Below, in pieces: positions 35,919 to 47,387 of a stretch of 64,000 nucleotides of DNA. The notes under the pieces were generated by a model, which did not search any database, had not been told where the DNA came from, and saw only the letters and a list, made by a program, of their open reading frames with translations. Every line of letters begins with the position of its first letter. Within the stretch, counting starts at the first letter, position 1. Made by a program: the position numbers and the translations under genes. This DNA is from Caulobacter sp. UNC358MFTsu5.1 (GTDB taxonomy: Bacteria; Pseudomonadota; Alphaproteobacteria; Caulobacterales; Caulobacteraceae), in NCBI RefSeq assembly GCF_000712075.1, contig NZ_JONW01000005.1, positions 1,059,001 through 1,123,000 on the forward strand. Direction: 5' to 3'.

Positions 35919-37037
35919 ATGAAGCTTACCATCGAGCGGGCGGCGCTGCTGAAGGCGCTGGGTCACGTGCAGAGCGTCGTCGAACGCCGCAACACCATCC
36001 CGATCCTGTCGAACATCCTGCTGTCGGCCGACCGCGACACCCTGTCGTTCTCGGCCACCGACCTGGACATGGAGATCATCGACGAGGGCCTGGCCCAGAT
36101 CGACCAGCCCGGCCAGATCACCGCCCCGGCCCACACGCTCTATGAAATCGTCCGCAAGCTGCCCGACGGCTCGGACGTCTCGCTCAGCTTCAGCGGCGAC
36201 GACCCCCGTCTGGTGATCCAGGCCGGCCGCTCGCGCTTCAACCTGCCGGTCCTGCCGGCCGGCGACTTCCCGGTGATGAGCAGCGATGGCCTGTCGGGCC
36301 GCATCTCTGTCGACACCAACGAGCTGATCCGGCTGATCGACAAGACCCGCTTCGCGATCTCGACCGAAGAGACCCGCTACTATCTGAACGGCCTGTACCT
36401 GCACACCGTCAACGACGGCGGCGTGACCAAGCTGCGCGCCGTGGCCACCGACGGCCACCGCCTGGCCCTGGCCGAGATGGACGCCCCTGAGGGCGCCGCC
36501 GGCCTGCCCGGCGTGATCGTGCCCCGCAAGACCATCCAGGAGGCCCGCCGCCTGATGGAATCGGCCGGCGAGCAGGTCGACCTGCAGATCAGCGCCCAGA
36601 AGATCCGCTTCGAGTTCGGCCGCGCGGCCCTGACCTCCAAGGTCATCGACGGCGCCTTCCCGGACTATCTGCGCGTCATCCCGCGCGACAACGCCAAGAT
36701 CCTGACCCTGGACAACGACCTGTTCGCCAAGGCCGTCGACCGTGTTGCCACCATCTCGGCCGAGAAGAGCCGTTCGGTGAAGCTGGCCGTCGAGCCGGGC
36801 CGCATCACCCTGACCGTGCGCAACATGGAGGCCGGCCAGGCCGTGGAAGAGGTCGAGGTCGACTACGACGGCGAGGCTTTCGAGATCGGCTTCAACGCCC
36901 GCTACCTGCTGGATGTCTGCGGTCAGATCGGCGGCCCGATCGCCGAGTTCCGCTTCGCCGACCCGGCCTCGCCCACCCTGGTGGTCGATCCGACGGACCC
37001 CGGCGTGAAGTACGTGCTGATGCCGCTGCGGGTCTAA
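35919..37037 (+). CDS. dnaN: DNA polymerase III beta subunit (sliding clamp)
   Basis: A 372-residue clamp. MKLTIERAALLKALGHVQSVVERRNTIPILSNILLSA opens the first of three similar domains, and the C-terminus ends VDPTDPGVKYVLMPLRV, the usual clamp ending. It tethers polymerase III to DNA. The gene ends with a strong terminator. recF and gyrB lie 4.3 kb further on, separated by accessory genes, and no dnaA is present. Confidence 0.97.
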   Translation: MKLTIERAALLKALGHVQSVVERRNTIPILSNILLSADRDTLSFSATDLDMEIIDEGLAQIDQPGQITAPAHTLYEIVRKLPDGSDVSLSFSGDDPRLVIQAGRSRFNLPVLPAGDFPVMSSDGLSGRISVDTNELIRLIDKTRFAISTEETRYYLNGLYLHTVNDGGVTKLRAVATDGHRLALAEMDAPEGAAGLPGVIVPRKTIQEARRLMESAGEQVDLQISAQKIRFEFGRAALTSKVIDGAFPDYLRVIPRDNAKILTLDNDLFAKAVDRVATISAEKSRSVKLAVEPGRITLTVRNMEAGQAVEEVEVDYDGEAFEIGFNARYLLDVCGQIGGPIAEFRFADPASPTLVVDPTDPGVKYVLMPLRV

Positions 37038-37062
37038 GCCCCGCCGACATCGCCGGAAGGAG

Positions 37063-37087
37063 AACGGGCGCCGCGTGCGCCCGTTTT
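37063..37087 (+). terminator. Rho-independent terminator of dnaN
   Basis: An ACGGGCGC-CGCGT-GCGCCCGT stem followed by TTTT, 26 bp after the dnaN stop. Confidence 0.88.
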
Positions 37088-37107
37088 GCTGCCTGGACCA
37101 CACCAGA

Positions 37108-37123
37108 TGTGTGTATTCGCACA
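37108..37123. promoter_or_regulatory. CRP/FNR-like palindrome TGTGTGTATTCGCACA
   Basis: A 16-bp site with TGTG/CACA ends, 102 bp before the membrane protein gene. A closely similar site (TGTGCGCAATCGCACA, both followed by AATGG) stands before the paralogous gene at 39475. Probably a shared operator for a CRP/FNR-type regulator. Confidence 0.6.
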
Positions 37124-37209
37124 CGAATGGCGCACCTTACGCCACATCGGCGCGAGGCGCCTCGCGGCAAGATCGCGGTCGAACGTGACCACGGTCTCCC
37201 GAGGTTCCC

Positions 37210-37866
37210 ATGGCCAGAAAGACGCACGAGACGTGGCAGTTGCGGCTTCTGCCGCTGATGATGGCGTTCGTCGTCGGGGCGGCGGTGTTCTTCAGCGCCG
37301 TCGTGCTGTGGCGTTTCGTGGCGATGGACGACCAGTTGGCCGCGCCTCGGGGCGGGATCGAGGCCCTGGGCGCCCTGCCCGCTGGACTGGGCGACGACGC
37401 CAAGGCGGCCCTGGCGCTGGAGCGCTACCTCATCGAGCGGCGCTACGACCAGGCCTCGCTGATCGTGCGGGCCCGCCTGTGGACCCGTTTCGTCGGCTTC
37501 ATCACCGGCATGCTGCTGGCCCTGGTGGGCGCGACCTTCGTTCTGGGCAAGCTGGAAGAACCCCAAGCCAGCCAGGCCTCGGGCACGGCGGAAGTCGCCG
37601 GCCACAAGCTGGGTTTCGCCCTTTCCAGCGCCTCGCCCGGCATCGTCCTGGCCATGCTCGGCACGGTCCTGATGGCGCTGACCATCGCCATCCCCGGCCA
37701 GGCCAGCACCCAGGACGCGGCCATCTACTACCACGGCGGGAACCCGCTCGGCGTCGTGGCCGATCCGGGCCTTCCAGACCCCTCGCCCCCATGCCCGCCA
37801 GGCGAGACCGATCCCTTCAAATGCCTGCCCGAGCAGGTCCCAGAGAGCCAAAGGAGCAAGTCATGA
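37210..37866 (+). CDS. Uncharacterised membrane protein with cysteine/proline-rich C-terminus
   Basis: A 218-residue protein I do not recognise. Three membrane helices are visible: about 12-37 (LLPLMMAFVVGAAVFFSAVVLW), about 95-115 (FVGFITGMLLALVGATFVLG) and about 138-162 (ASPGIVLAMLGTVLMALTIAI). The first loop contains two acidic helices; the C-terminal tail is rich in proline and contains PCPPGETDPFKC. The stop overlaps the next ATG by 4 bases (ATGA), so it is coupled to the secreted paralogue and may act with it at the inner membrane. A CRP-like palindrome precedes it. Confidence 0.72.
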   Translation: MARKTHETWQLRLLPLMMAFVVGAAVFFSAVVLWRFVAMDDQLAAPRGGIEALGALPAGLGDDAKAALALERYLIERRYDQASLIVRARLWTRFVGFITGMLLALVGATFVLGKLEEPQASQASGTAEVAGHKLGFALSSASPGIVLAMLGTVLMALTIAIPGQASTQDAAIYYHGGNPLGVVADPGLPDPSPPCPPGETDPFKCLPEQVPESQRSKS

Positions 37867-38462
37867 CCCATTCCCTTCGCGGGCCGGGAGCGATCGCTCT
37901 CGCCCTGATCCTCACGGCGTCCCTGCCGGCGGCGGCGGCCGCGGCCGAACCCGCCGAGGTCGCCCAAGGCGGCGCCTACTTCAACAGCAAGAACTATGAG
38001 ATGGCCTTCAGGACCCTCAAGCCGTACCGGGCCAGGACGCCCGGGACGCTGAAGGTGGACTTCATGCTCTCCGCCAGCGCCTGCCGGATCGACTATCCGG
38101 GCCTGCCGGCCTGGGGCAAGTCCGGCCTGACGTTCCTGCCCACCCGCTACAAGGTGGACGCCCCGACGAACCAACTCATCGAATGGTACAAATCGAACTG
38201 CGGACGGGGCGCGCAGAAGCCGACGAACTACGCCGCCATGACCGGCGGCACCTCCGGGACCTTCATGGAGGCCTTCCTGAAGGACCTGGCGGCTTCGAGC
38301 CTGGACAAGGGAACCGCCGCGACGGCGGCCGACGCGACCCTCGCCGCCCCGGGGAACACGGCGTTGCGCGACGCCGGCGCGACCAGCGCCCTGCGGAACG
38401 GTTCGGTCCAGGCCCCGGCGGCGGCCAAGCTCGGCGCCGCCGGGGCGCTGAACCGGCAGTAG
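37863..38462 (+). CDS. Secreted protein with conserved cysteine pair (paralogue 1)
   Basis: A 199-residue protein of unknown function with a signal peptide (about 1-28, ending AAAAAAEP). The mature N-terminus AYFNSKNYEMAFRTLKPYR reads like a single tetratricopeptide-style helix pair (Sel1/TPR-like). Next come SASAC (C74) and SNCG (C113), both conserved in the paralogue at 39475; they may form a disulfide in the periplasm. The C-terminal third is low-complexity, rich in Ala, Gly and Asn/Thr. It is translationally coupled to the membrane protein upstream. Confidence 0.68.
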   Translation: MTHSLRGPGAIALALILTASLPAAAAAAEPAEVAQGGAYFNSKNYEMAFRTLKPYRARTPGTLKVDFMLSASACRIDYPGLPAWGKSGLTFLPTRYKVDAPTNQLIEWYKSNCGRGAQKPTNYAAMTGGTSGTFMEAFLKDLAASSLDKGTAATAADATLAAPGNTALRDAGATSALRNGSVQAPAAAKLGAAGALNRQ

Positions 38463-38589
38463 GACCGCTCGCACACATGCGAGCATGACCTCCGCGACGC
38501 CCGTCGCGCGTCGGCCTTCATGTCCTAGAGATGGAAGGGAAGGCGCACGACGGACGTCCTGGGACCACGCCCCGGTCCGAAGACGGCCT

Positions 38590-38718
38590 TCAGGCGATGC
38601 CCAGCACCCGCACGGCCAGCCACAGCGCGCCGCAGACGATCGCCCAGCCGGTGGCGACGCCGAGTTCCGGGTGGTCCCGCCACCATTGGCGCCGAGCGCC
38701 CAAAGCCTTGAGTTTCAC
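38590..38718 (-). CDS. Small single-pass membrane protein (42 aa)
   Basis: GTG start at 38718 with an excellent GGGGAGGGGG ribosome-binding run 3-12 bases upstream. The product begins MKLKALGARRQWWRDHPELG, then has one membrane helix (VATGWAIVCGALWLAVRVLGIA) running to the stop. The positive charges before the helix predict a cytoplasmic N-terminus. No known family. It runs antisense to its neighbours. Confidence 0.5.
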   Translation of the reverse strand: MKLKALGARRQWWRDHPELGVATGWAIVCGALWLAVRVLGIA

Positions 38719-38874
38719 GTGCCCCCTCCCCAGGGTTTGTTACCGTTATTCATGCGCGACATAATGACTCGCGCAAGCAACCTCCGGTGTTACGCGATCG
38801 TCACATATTGGCCCGTTCTTGTCGCCCCCGTCGCCCATGCTAATGTCCGTTTCATAAGAAAACGGGAGAAGCGC

Positions 38875-39249
38875 ATGGCGAAGATCAGCTACATGACGGT
38901 CGGCTCGAACAAGCTGGAGGCGGCCAAGGCCTTCTACGACGACCTGCTGGGCTCGATCGGCATGAAGGGGGTCTATGACCATCCGTCCGGCGGGCGGCTC
39001 TATCGCGGCAAGGGCACGGGCCTGTTCGGGGTGCTGGGTCCGTACGACGGCAATCCGGCCTGCGTCGGCAACGGCATGATGGGCGGGTTCGACTTCGAGA
39101 CCCGCGAGGAGGTCGACGCCTTCCACGCCCGGGCCATCGAACTGGGCGGCTCGTGCGAGGGCGGCCCGGGCGAGCGGATGCCGGGCGCCTATTTCGCCTA
39201 TTTCCGCGACCTCGATGGCAACAAGCTGTGCGGCTACAAGTTCGGCTGA
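38875..39249 (+). CDS. VOC (glyoxalase/bleomycin-resistance) family protein
   Basis: A 124-residue VOC-fold protein: MAKISYMTVGSNKLEAAKAFYDDLLGSIGMKGVYDHPSGGRLYRG and the closing FAYFRDLDGNKLCGYKFG, the two beta-alpha-beta-beta-beta halves of the fold. Members are metal-dependent isomerases, dioxygenases or binding proteins; the ligand is not predictable. AACGGGAGAAGC precedes the ATG. A terminator follows. Confidence 0.85.
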   Translation: MAKISYMTVGSNKLEAAKAFYDDLLGSIGMKGVYDHPSGGRLYRGKGTGLFGVLGPYDGNPACVGNGMMGGFDFETREEVDAFHARAIELGGSCEGGPGERMPGAYFAYFRDLDGNKLCGYKFG

Positions 39250-39287
39250 CGCCACCAGCTGAGCTGGCGCCATGGCGATGAGGCGGA

Positions 39288-39315
39288 AACGGGCGCCTGG
39301 GAGCGCCCGTTTTTG
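39288..39315 (+). terminator. Rho-independent terminator of the VOC gene
   Basis: The stem ACGGGCGC-CTGGGA-GCGCCCGT runs into TTTTT. The stem sequence is identical to the dnaN terminator stem. Confidence 0.88.
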
Positions 39316-39328
39316 CTCCCGAACTCGA

Positions 39329-39344
39329 TGTGCGCAATCGCACA
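39329..39344. promoter_or_regulatory. CRP/FNR-like palindrome TGTGCGCAATCGCACA
   Basis: A perfect palindrome apart from its four central bases (TGTGCG/CGCACA arms), 131 bp before paralogue 2. Counterpart of the site at 37108-37123. Confidence 0.62.
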
Positions 39345-39474
39345 TAAATGGAGAGAGGCACGTCACAGCCAGCCGGGCGGCGTCGAGGCACGGTCACGGC
39401 CGGACCAAGGAAGCCCTCCGCGACGGCGACGCCCCGATCGTCCGCGCGGGTTCCTTAAAGCCAAGGAACAGCCC

Positions 39475-40179
39475 ATGACCTCTCGCCTCAAATCCGGTCT
39501 GGTCGCCGTCGCCCTGATCGCGGCCTGCCCGCCCGCTCCCGCCCTGGCCGCAAAGGCCGCCAGGCCCGTCGATCCTCCCGAAGTCCAGCGAGGCCGGGCC
39601 TTCTTCGAGAACTGGGAGTACGAGCGCGCCTTCAACACGCTCGTGCCCTACCGCCACAAGGCGGGCGGCACGCCGCAGGTCGATTTCCTGATCGCCGCCA
39701 GCGCCTGCAAGATCGCGCAAAAGGACCTGCCCGCCAGGGGCAGGGTGGCCCTGGCCTCCCTGCCGGATCGCTACGAGGGGACCAGGGCGTGGGAGGCGTG
39801 GCGCCAACCCGCCAGCGAAGCCCTGCGCACCTGCGGCCAGGACCTGCAAAGGCCGATCTTTGTCGCGGGCTCGGCCGGCGTCTCCGGCAAGTTCATCGGC
39901 AAGCCCCCGGAGGACTCGACCCCGCCGCCCAGCGCGATGGTGGACGAGGCCCTGCCCGAGCCCGCCGCGCCGGAGGAGGAGGTCGCCGCGGCGGCCGAGA
40001 CCGCACCGCAGGCCGCTCCGCAGAAGGGGACCAAGTCGAACTCCCGGAAGCTGCGCAACGCCATGGCCGGCATCGCCGCCACCGCGGCCGCCGCCTTCCT
40101 GAGCAGCCTGGCCGAGAACGCCGGCGCGGCGGCGGCGGAGAAGTTCAAGGATCCCGGCGACCAGGAGGCCGACAAGTAG
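39475..40179 (+). CDS. Secreted or lipid-anchored protein with conserved cysteine pair (paralogue 2)
   Basis: A 234-residue paralogue of the gene at 37863. The shared block is RAFFENWEYERAFNTLVPYR, then QVDFLIAASAC (C78), LPARGRVAL and LRTCG (C120). The N-terminus is a signal sequence; LIAAC at residues 14-18 could be a lipobox, or cleavage could occur after PAPALA. The middle part is proline/glutamate-rich (about 142-180), and a final alanine-rich helix (AGIAATAAAAFLSSLAENAG) is hydrophobic. The function is unknown. Unlike paralogue 1 it has no coupled membrane-protein gene. Confidence 0.68.
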   Translation: MTSRLKSGLVAVALIAACPPAPALAAKAARPVDPPEVQRGRAFFENWEYERAFNTLVPYRHKAGGTPQVDFLIAASACKIAQKDLPARGRVALASLPDRYEGTRAWEAWRQPASEALRTCGQDLQRPIFVAGSAGVSGKFIGKPPEDSTPPPSAMVDEALPEPAAPEEEVAAAAETAPQAAPQKGTKSNSRKLRNAMAGIAATAAAAFLSSLAENAGAAAAEKFKDPGDQEADK

Positions 40180-40275
40180 AAGGTTCCGCACGTCTGGAGC
40201 GGGCCCTTGATGCCGATCCGGACCTGAGCCCCTATATCCTCGCCGGACGCGTTCGGCGCCGGCGAGGAGCATCTC

Positions 40276-41025
40276 ATGAGCATGGATTTGAGCGGCCGCG
40301 CGGCCCTGGTCACCGGCGCGTCGTCGGGCTTCGGCGAGGCCGTGGCCCTGGGCCTGGCCAAGGCCGGCGCCAAGGTGGCCCTGGCCGCCCGCCGCGAGGA
40401 CCGCCTGCGCGACCTGGCCGCGCGCATCCAGGCCGCCGGCGGCGAGGCCCACGTGATCGTCGCCGACTTCACCCAGGAAGACCAAGCCCAGCGCGCGGTC
40501 CGCGAGGCCGAGGCCGCGTTCGGTCGGCTGGACATCCTGATCAACAACGCAGGGGTCATGTACCTGGAGCCCGTGGCCACGGCCGACCTCGCCCGCTGGC
40601 GCTCGATGCTGGAGCTGAACCTGCTGGGCCTGATCGCCGCCACCCAGGCCGCCCTGCCCGGCATGACCGCCCGCAAGGACGGCCACATCGTCAACATCGC
40701 CTCGACCGCGGCCCACGTCGCCAATCCGATGGCGGCGGCCTATTCGGCCACCAAGTTCGGCGTGGCGGGCTTCTCGGAAGCCCTGCGCAAGGAGGTCCAC
40801 AAGGACAATATCCGAGTGTCGGTGATCTCGCCCGGCATGGCCGCCACCGAGCTGCGCGACCACATCGCCGTGCCGGCCGTCCAGAGCGCCGTCAACAAGT
40901 CGGCCGCCGCCATGCGCCAGCTGACCGCCGAGGACGTGGCCGACGCCATCCTCTACACCGTCAGCCGCCCGCCCCACGTGATGATCAACGAGATCCTGAT
41001 GCGCTCGACAGACCAGGAGCGCTAG
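40276..41025 (+). CDS. SDR family oxidoreductase
   Basis: A 249-residue classical short-chain dehydrogenase. The cofactor loop ALVTGASSGFGEAVALG (TGxxxGxG), LINNAGVMY and the catalytic AAYSATKFG (YxxxK) are intact, with a serine in NIASTAAHV. The basic residue pattern after the second strand (AARREDRL) suggests NADP. Substrate unknown. The gene lies 96 bp after paralogue 2 on the same strand. Confidence 0.9.
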   Translation: MSMDLSGRAALVTGASSGFGEAVALGLAKAGAKVALAARREDRLRDLAARIQAAGGEAHVIVADFTQEDQAQRAVREAEAAFGRLDILINNAGVMYLEPVATADLARWRSMLELNLLGLIAATQAALPGMTARKDGHIVNIASTAAHVANPMAAAYSATKFGVAGFSEALRKEVHKDNIRVSVISPGMAATELRDHIAVPAVQSAVNKSAAAMRQLTAEDVADAILYTVSRPPHVMINEILMRSTDQER

Positions 41026-41115
41026 GCCTGGCCCGAGCCAAGATTCCGTCTCCATCCCAACGCGCGTCCGCCACGATCCAGGCGCAGAGCGGTTGCATCC
41101 CGCAAGGAGATCGCC

Positions 41116-41271
41116 ATGCGCCTGGCCTGGGAAAGACTCGCCGCCGTCCTCTTCAGCGGAGCCGCCTGGCTCCTGGTCCTGCTGGTGGGGCCGCACCTGG
41201 CCCACGCCCTGCGCGGACCGCCCCGCCTGGTGGCCCACGCCGGGTTCAGCCGGCGCCGCGACCAGGGCTGA
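41116..41271 (+). CDS. Small single-pass membrane protein (51 aa)
   Basis: The ATG at 41116 is preceded by AAGGAGATCGCC, a near-consensus ribosome-binding site. The product starts MRLAWERLAAVLFSG and has one membrane helix (about 9-27, AAVLFSGAAWLLVLLVGPHL), followed by a basic tail rich in arginine. No known family. It ends 41 bp before recF and might be transcribed with it. Confidence 0.55.
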   Translation: MRLAWERLAAVLFSGAAWLLVLLVGPHLAHALRGPPRLVAHAGFSRRRDQG

Positions 41272-41281
41272 TCGCATTTAG

Positions 41282-44956
<3,675 letters not shown>

Positions 44957-44984
44957 CGTCGGCCTCGCCGACGACCGAAGCTCG

Positions 44985-45012
44985 AGGGGTCGGCGCGAGC
45001 CGGCCCCTTTCG
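44985..45012 (+). terminator. Terminator-like hairpin after gyrB
   Basis: AGGGGTCGGC-GCGA-GCCGGCCCCTTT forms a GC-rich stem with one G-T pair and a short T run. Confidence 0.75.
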
Positions 45013-45039
45013 CGTTTTCGGACTTCCAGGCCGGCGGCC

Positions 45040-46068
45040 TCAGTCGTCCGTGAAATAGTCCGCGATCGCGGCGTCCACGGACTCCAGTTCGAACCCCGGC
45101 GAGCCGGCGCGTTCCAAGGCGTGGCGGATCTGCCAGGCGCTGCGGCCGACGTGGATGCCCATGCCGCGCAGCTCCTCGACGATGGCGGCGCGGGTGGCGT
45201 CGTCGACCGACTTGTTGTTCTCCAGCCGCGCCTGGTCCAGCCGCCAGCCGAAATAGGTGTCGGGCGTCAGTTCGATCACCGCGCCGGGGGCCGGCAGCCA
45301 TTCGTAGATGGCGCAGCGGCGGTCGACGGCCGCGTCCACATAGTTGGCCAGGCAGTTGCGGTAGCGGCGGGCGGCGTCGCGGATGGCCGCCACGGTCTCC
45401 AGCGGCCGCAGACGCTCCGTACCCGGATGAGGCGGCTTGGGCAGTTCGCGGCGGAAGTCGTCGGCCACCAGGTTGAACAGGGTCTTGGCGGTGGGCGCGC
45501 GGGTCCAGACGGCGATCCGCTCGGCCAGCACCGCCTCGGGCAGGCGGCGGGCCAGCAGGGCATGGGCCTCGGCCAGCAGCTTGGCCTGGGCGGCGCTGAC
45601 CCGCACGGCCGCCCCGCCGGCGTCGCGCAGCGGTCGCGGCAGGGCGCCCAGGGTCCGCACCTGCAGCGGATCGATCCGGTCGGCGTGGCGCAGGGTCTTG
45701 GCCGGCTTGGGATCGGCCAGCAGGGCGACCAGGACGCGGTAGTCCTCGGGCGTCCAGGCGATCTCGCCCAGCCGCTCCAGCGCCCGGGCCAGGCCCTCGG
45801 GGGCCGGATCCAACACCAGGCGCACGGCCTTGCGCAGCGGGGCCTCGAGCAGCAGGTCGACGTCGACCGGCGGCCGGCCCCCATGCTTTTCGGCGGCCTC
45901 CGTCGCCAGCATCAGGCAGATCAGGTGTCGTCGCGCCGTCGGGGCGGTGACGAAGGGCGTATGCGGCGCGGGCCACAGGGCGGCCAGCACGCCCGCATAG
46001 GCGGGCGCGATCAGGCGCAGCAGGGGCGAGGCGAGCTCGGTCGCCTGGGCCAGAACGAGGGTGGTCAT
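45040..46068 (-). CDS. Uncharacterised protein
   Basis: A 342-residue, mainly helical protein I cannot place with confidence. The C-terminal half contains ETVAAIRDAARRYRNCLANYVDAAVDRRCAIYEW followed by a beta-like GAVIELTPDTYFGWRLDQARLENNKSVDD, a layout faintly recalling PcfJ-like proteins. No signal peptide or membrane segment is clear. It is convergent with gyrB and has no same-strand neighbour. Base composition matches the rest of the window. Confidence 0.7.
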   Translation of the reverse strand: MTTLVLAQATELASPLLRLIAPAYAGVLAALWPAPHTPFVTAPTARRHLICLMLATEAAEKHGGRPPVDVDLLLEAPLRKAVRLVLDPAPEGLARALERLGEIAWTPEDYRVLVALLADPKPAKTLRHADRIDPLQVRTLGALPRPLRDAGGAAVRVSAAQAKLLAEAHALLARRLPEAVLAERIAVWTRAPTAKTLFNLVADDFRRELPKPPHPGTERLRPLETVAAIRDAARRYRNCLANYVDAAVDRRCAIYEWLPAPGAVIELTPDTYFGWRLDQARLENNKSVDDATRAAIVEELRGMGIHVGRSAWQIRHALERAGSPGFELESVDAAIADYFTDD

Positions 46069-46402
46069 CGATAGCTCCCGGCGACGGCCGGGGCGGTCGT
46101 CGCTAGCGGTGTTGGTGGTCTTGCGGACGAAGCGGGCGCGGCTCGCACGACGCGCGCCATCGCACCGGGATCGGTGGCTTGTATGGCTGGGCGGCGTTCA
46201 AGGTCATGCGGCGGCGGCTTCCTGAGTTGGGCGCTGGACGGAAGGCGCTGATCTCACGAATCGTCGGGCGCGGACAAGGCGTCCGCGCGGTCGGAGGCGA
46301 CTTGGCCTCGGCCTTGTGGCTCGAAGGACACGGTTCGATGAACGCGACCGGCCGACCGCGCCTGTCGGGCGGGCGCTTGCGCGGCTCCTCGTATAGGCAT
46401 AC

Positions 46403-46418
46403 ATATAGCACGCTATAT
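46403..46418. promoter_or_regulatory. Palindrome ATATAGC-AC-GCTATAT before the MarR-GNAT gene
   Basis: Perfect 7-base arms around AC, ending 15 bp before the ATG and overlapping a TATA-rich region. A probable autoregulatory operator for the MarR domain encoded just downstream. Confidence 0.65.
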
Positions 46419-46433
46419 ACATTTGAGGCCGCC

Positions 46434-47387
46434 ATGACCCAGGACACCCTCGCCGACCTCGGACCCGCCTTCCTGGGCAGCCGGCTCAAGCGGCTTTCCG
46501 ACCGGCTGCAGGCCGAGGCCACCGCCGTGCTCCAGGCCCACGACCTGCCGATCCAGCCGGCCCAGCAGGTGGTGCTCGGCGCCCTGAAGCGCGACGGCGC
46601 CCTGACGATCGGGGCCCTGGCCCAGCGGCTGGGGATTAGCCAGCCGACCATCACCCGCACCGTCCAGGGCCTGGTGGACCAGGGGCTGCTGGCCGTCAGC
46701 CGCGAGGCCCGCGACATGCGCCACAAGACCCTGTCCCTGACCGACGAAGGCGCGCGGGTGATCGGCGACGCCCAGCGCGAGGTCTGGCCGCGCGTGGCCG
46801 CGGCGGTGTCGCAGCTGTGCGGCGGACGGGAACAGGCCCTGCTGGACCAGATCGCGGGGGTGGAGGCCGGGCTGGATGCCCGGTCGCTGCTGGACCGCGT
46901 CCGGGCGGCCGACGGCCTGACCGTCCTCGACTACGCCGACGACCTGGCCCAGGCCTTCCACGACATCAACGCCGAATGGATCTCGCGGATGTTCGCCCTC
47001 GAGGAGAACGACATCCGCCTGCTGGAAGACCCGCGCGGCCTGATCATCGACAGGGGCGGGGCAGTGCTGTTCGCCCGGACGCCCGACCTGGGCGTGGTGG
47101 GCACCTGCGCGATCATGCGGATGAAGGACGGTTGGTACGAGCTGACCAAGATGGGCGTGCTGGAGGCGGCGCGCGGCCGCAAGGTCGGCGAGTTCCTGCT
47201 GGCGGCGGCGATCGAGCGCGCCAAGGCCATGGGCGTGGCCGACCGGCTCTACCTGCTGACCAACAAGAAGTGCGCGGCGGCCATCCATCTCTACGAGAAG
47301 CTGGGCTTCCAGCACGACGCCGAGATCATGGCCCTGTTCGGCAGCCGCTACGAGCGGTGCGACGTGGCGATGCGGTATCGGGGTTAG
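46434..47387 (+). CDS. Bifunctional MarR-type regulator / GNAT N-acetyltransferase fusion
   Basis: A 317-residue fusion. Residues about 1-140 form a MarR winged helix (AQQVVLGALKRDGALTIGALAQRLGISQPTITRTVQGLVDQGLL, then DMRHKTLSLTDEG). Residues about 155-317 form a GNAT domain with ELTKMGVLEAARGRKVGEFLLAAAIERAKAMG (acetyl-CoA loop) and NKKCAAAIHLYEKLGFQ. Such fusions are known as a family; substrate and signal are unknown. The stop overlaps the convergent ybaK stop by 4 bases. Confidence 0.88.
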   Translation: MTQDTLADLGPAFLGSRLKRLSDRLQAEATAVLQAHDLPIQPAQQVVLGALKRDGALTIGALAQRLGISQPTITRTVQGLVDQGLLAVSREARDMRHKTLSLTDEGARVIGDAQREVWPRVAAAVSQLCGGREQALLDQIAGVEAGLDARSLLDRVRAADGLTVLDYADDLAQAFHDINAEWISRMFALEENDIRLLEDPRGLIIDRGGAVLFARTPDLGVVGTCAIMRMKDGWYELTKMGVLEAARGRKVGEFLLAAAIERAKAMGVADRLYLLTNKKCAAAIHLYEKLGFQHDAEIMALFGSRYERCDVAMRYRG

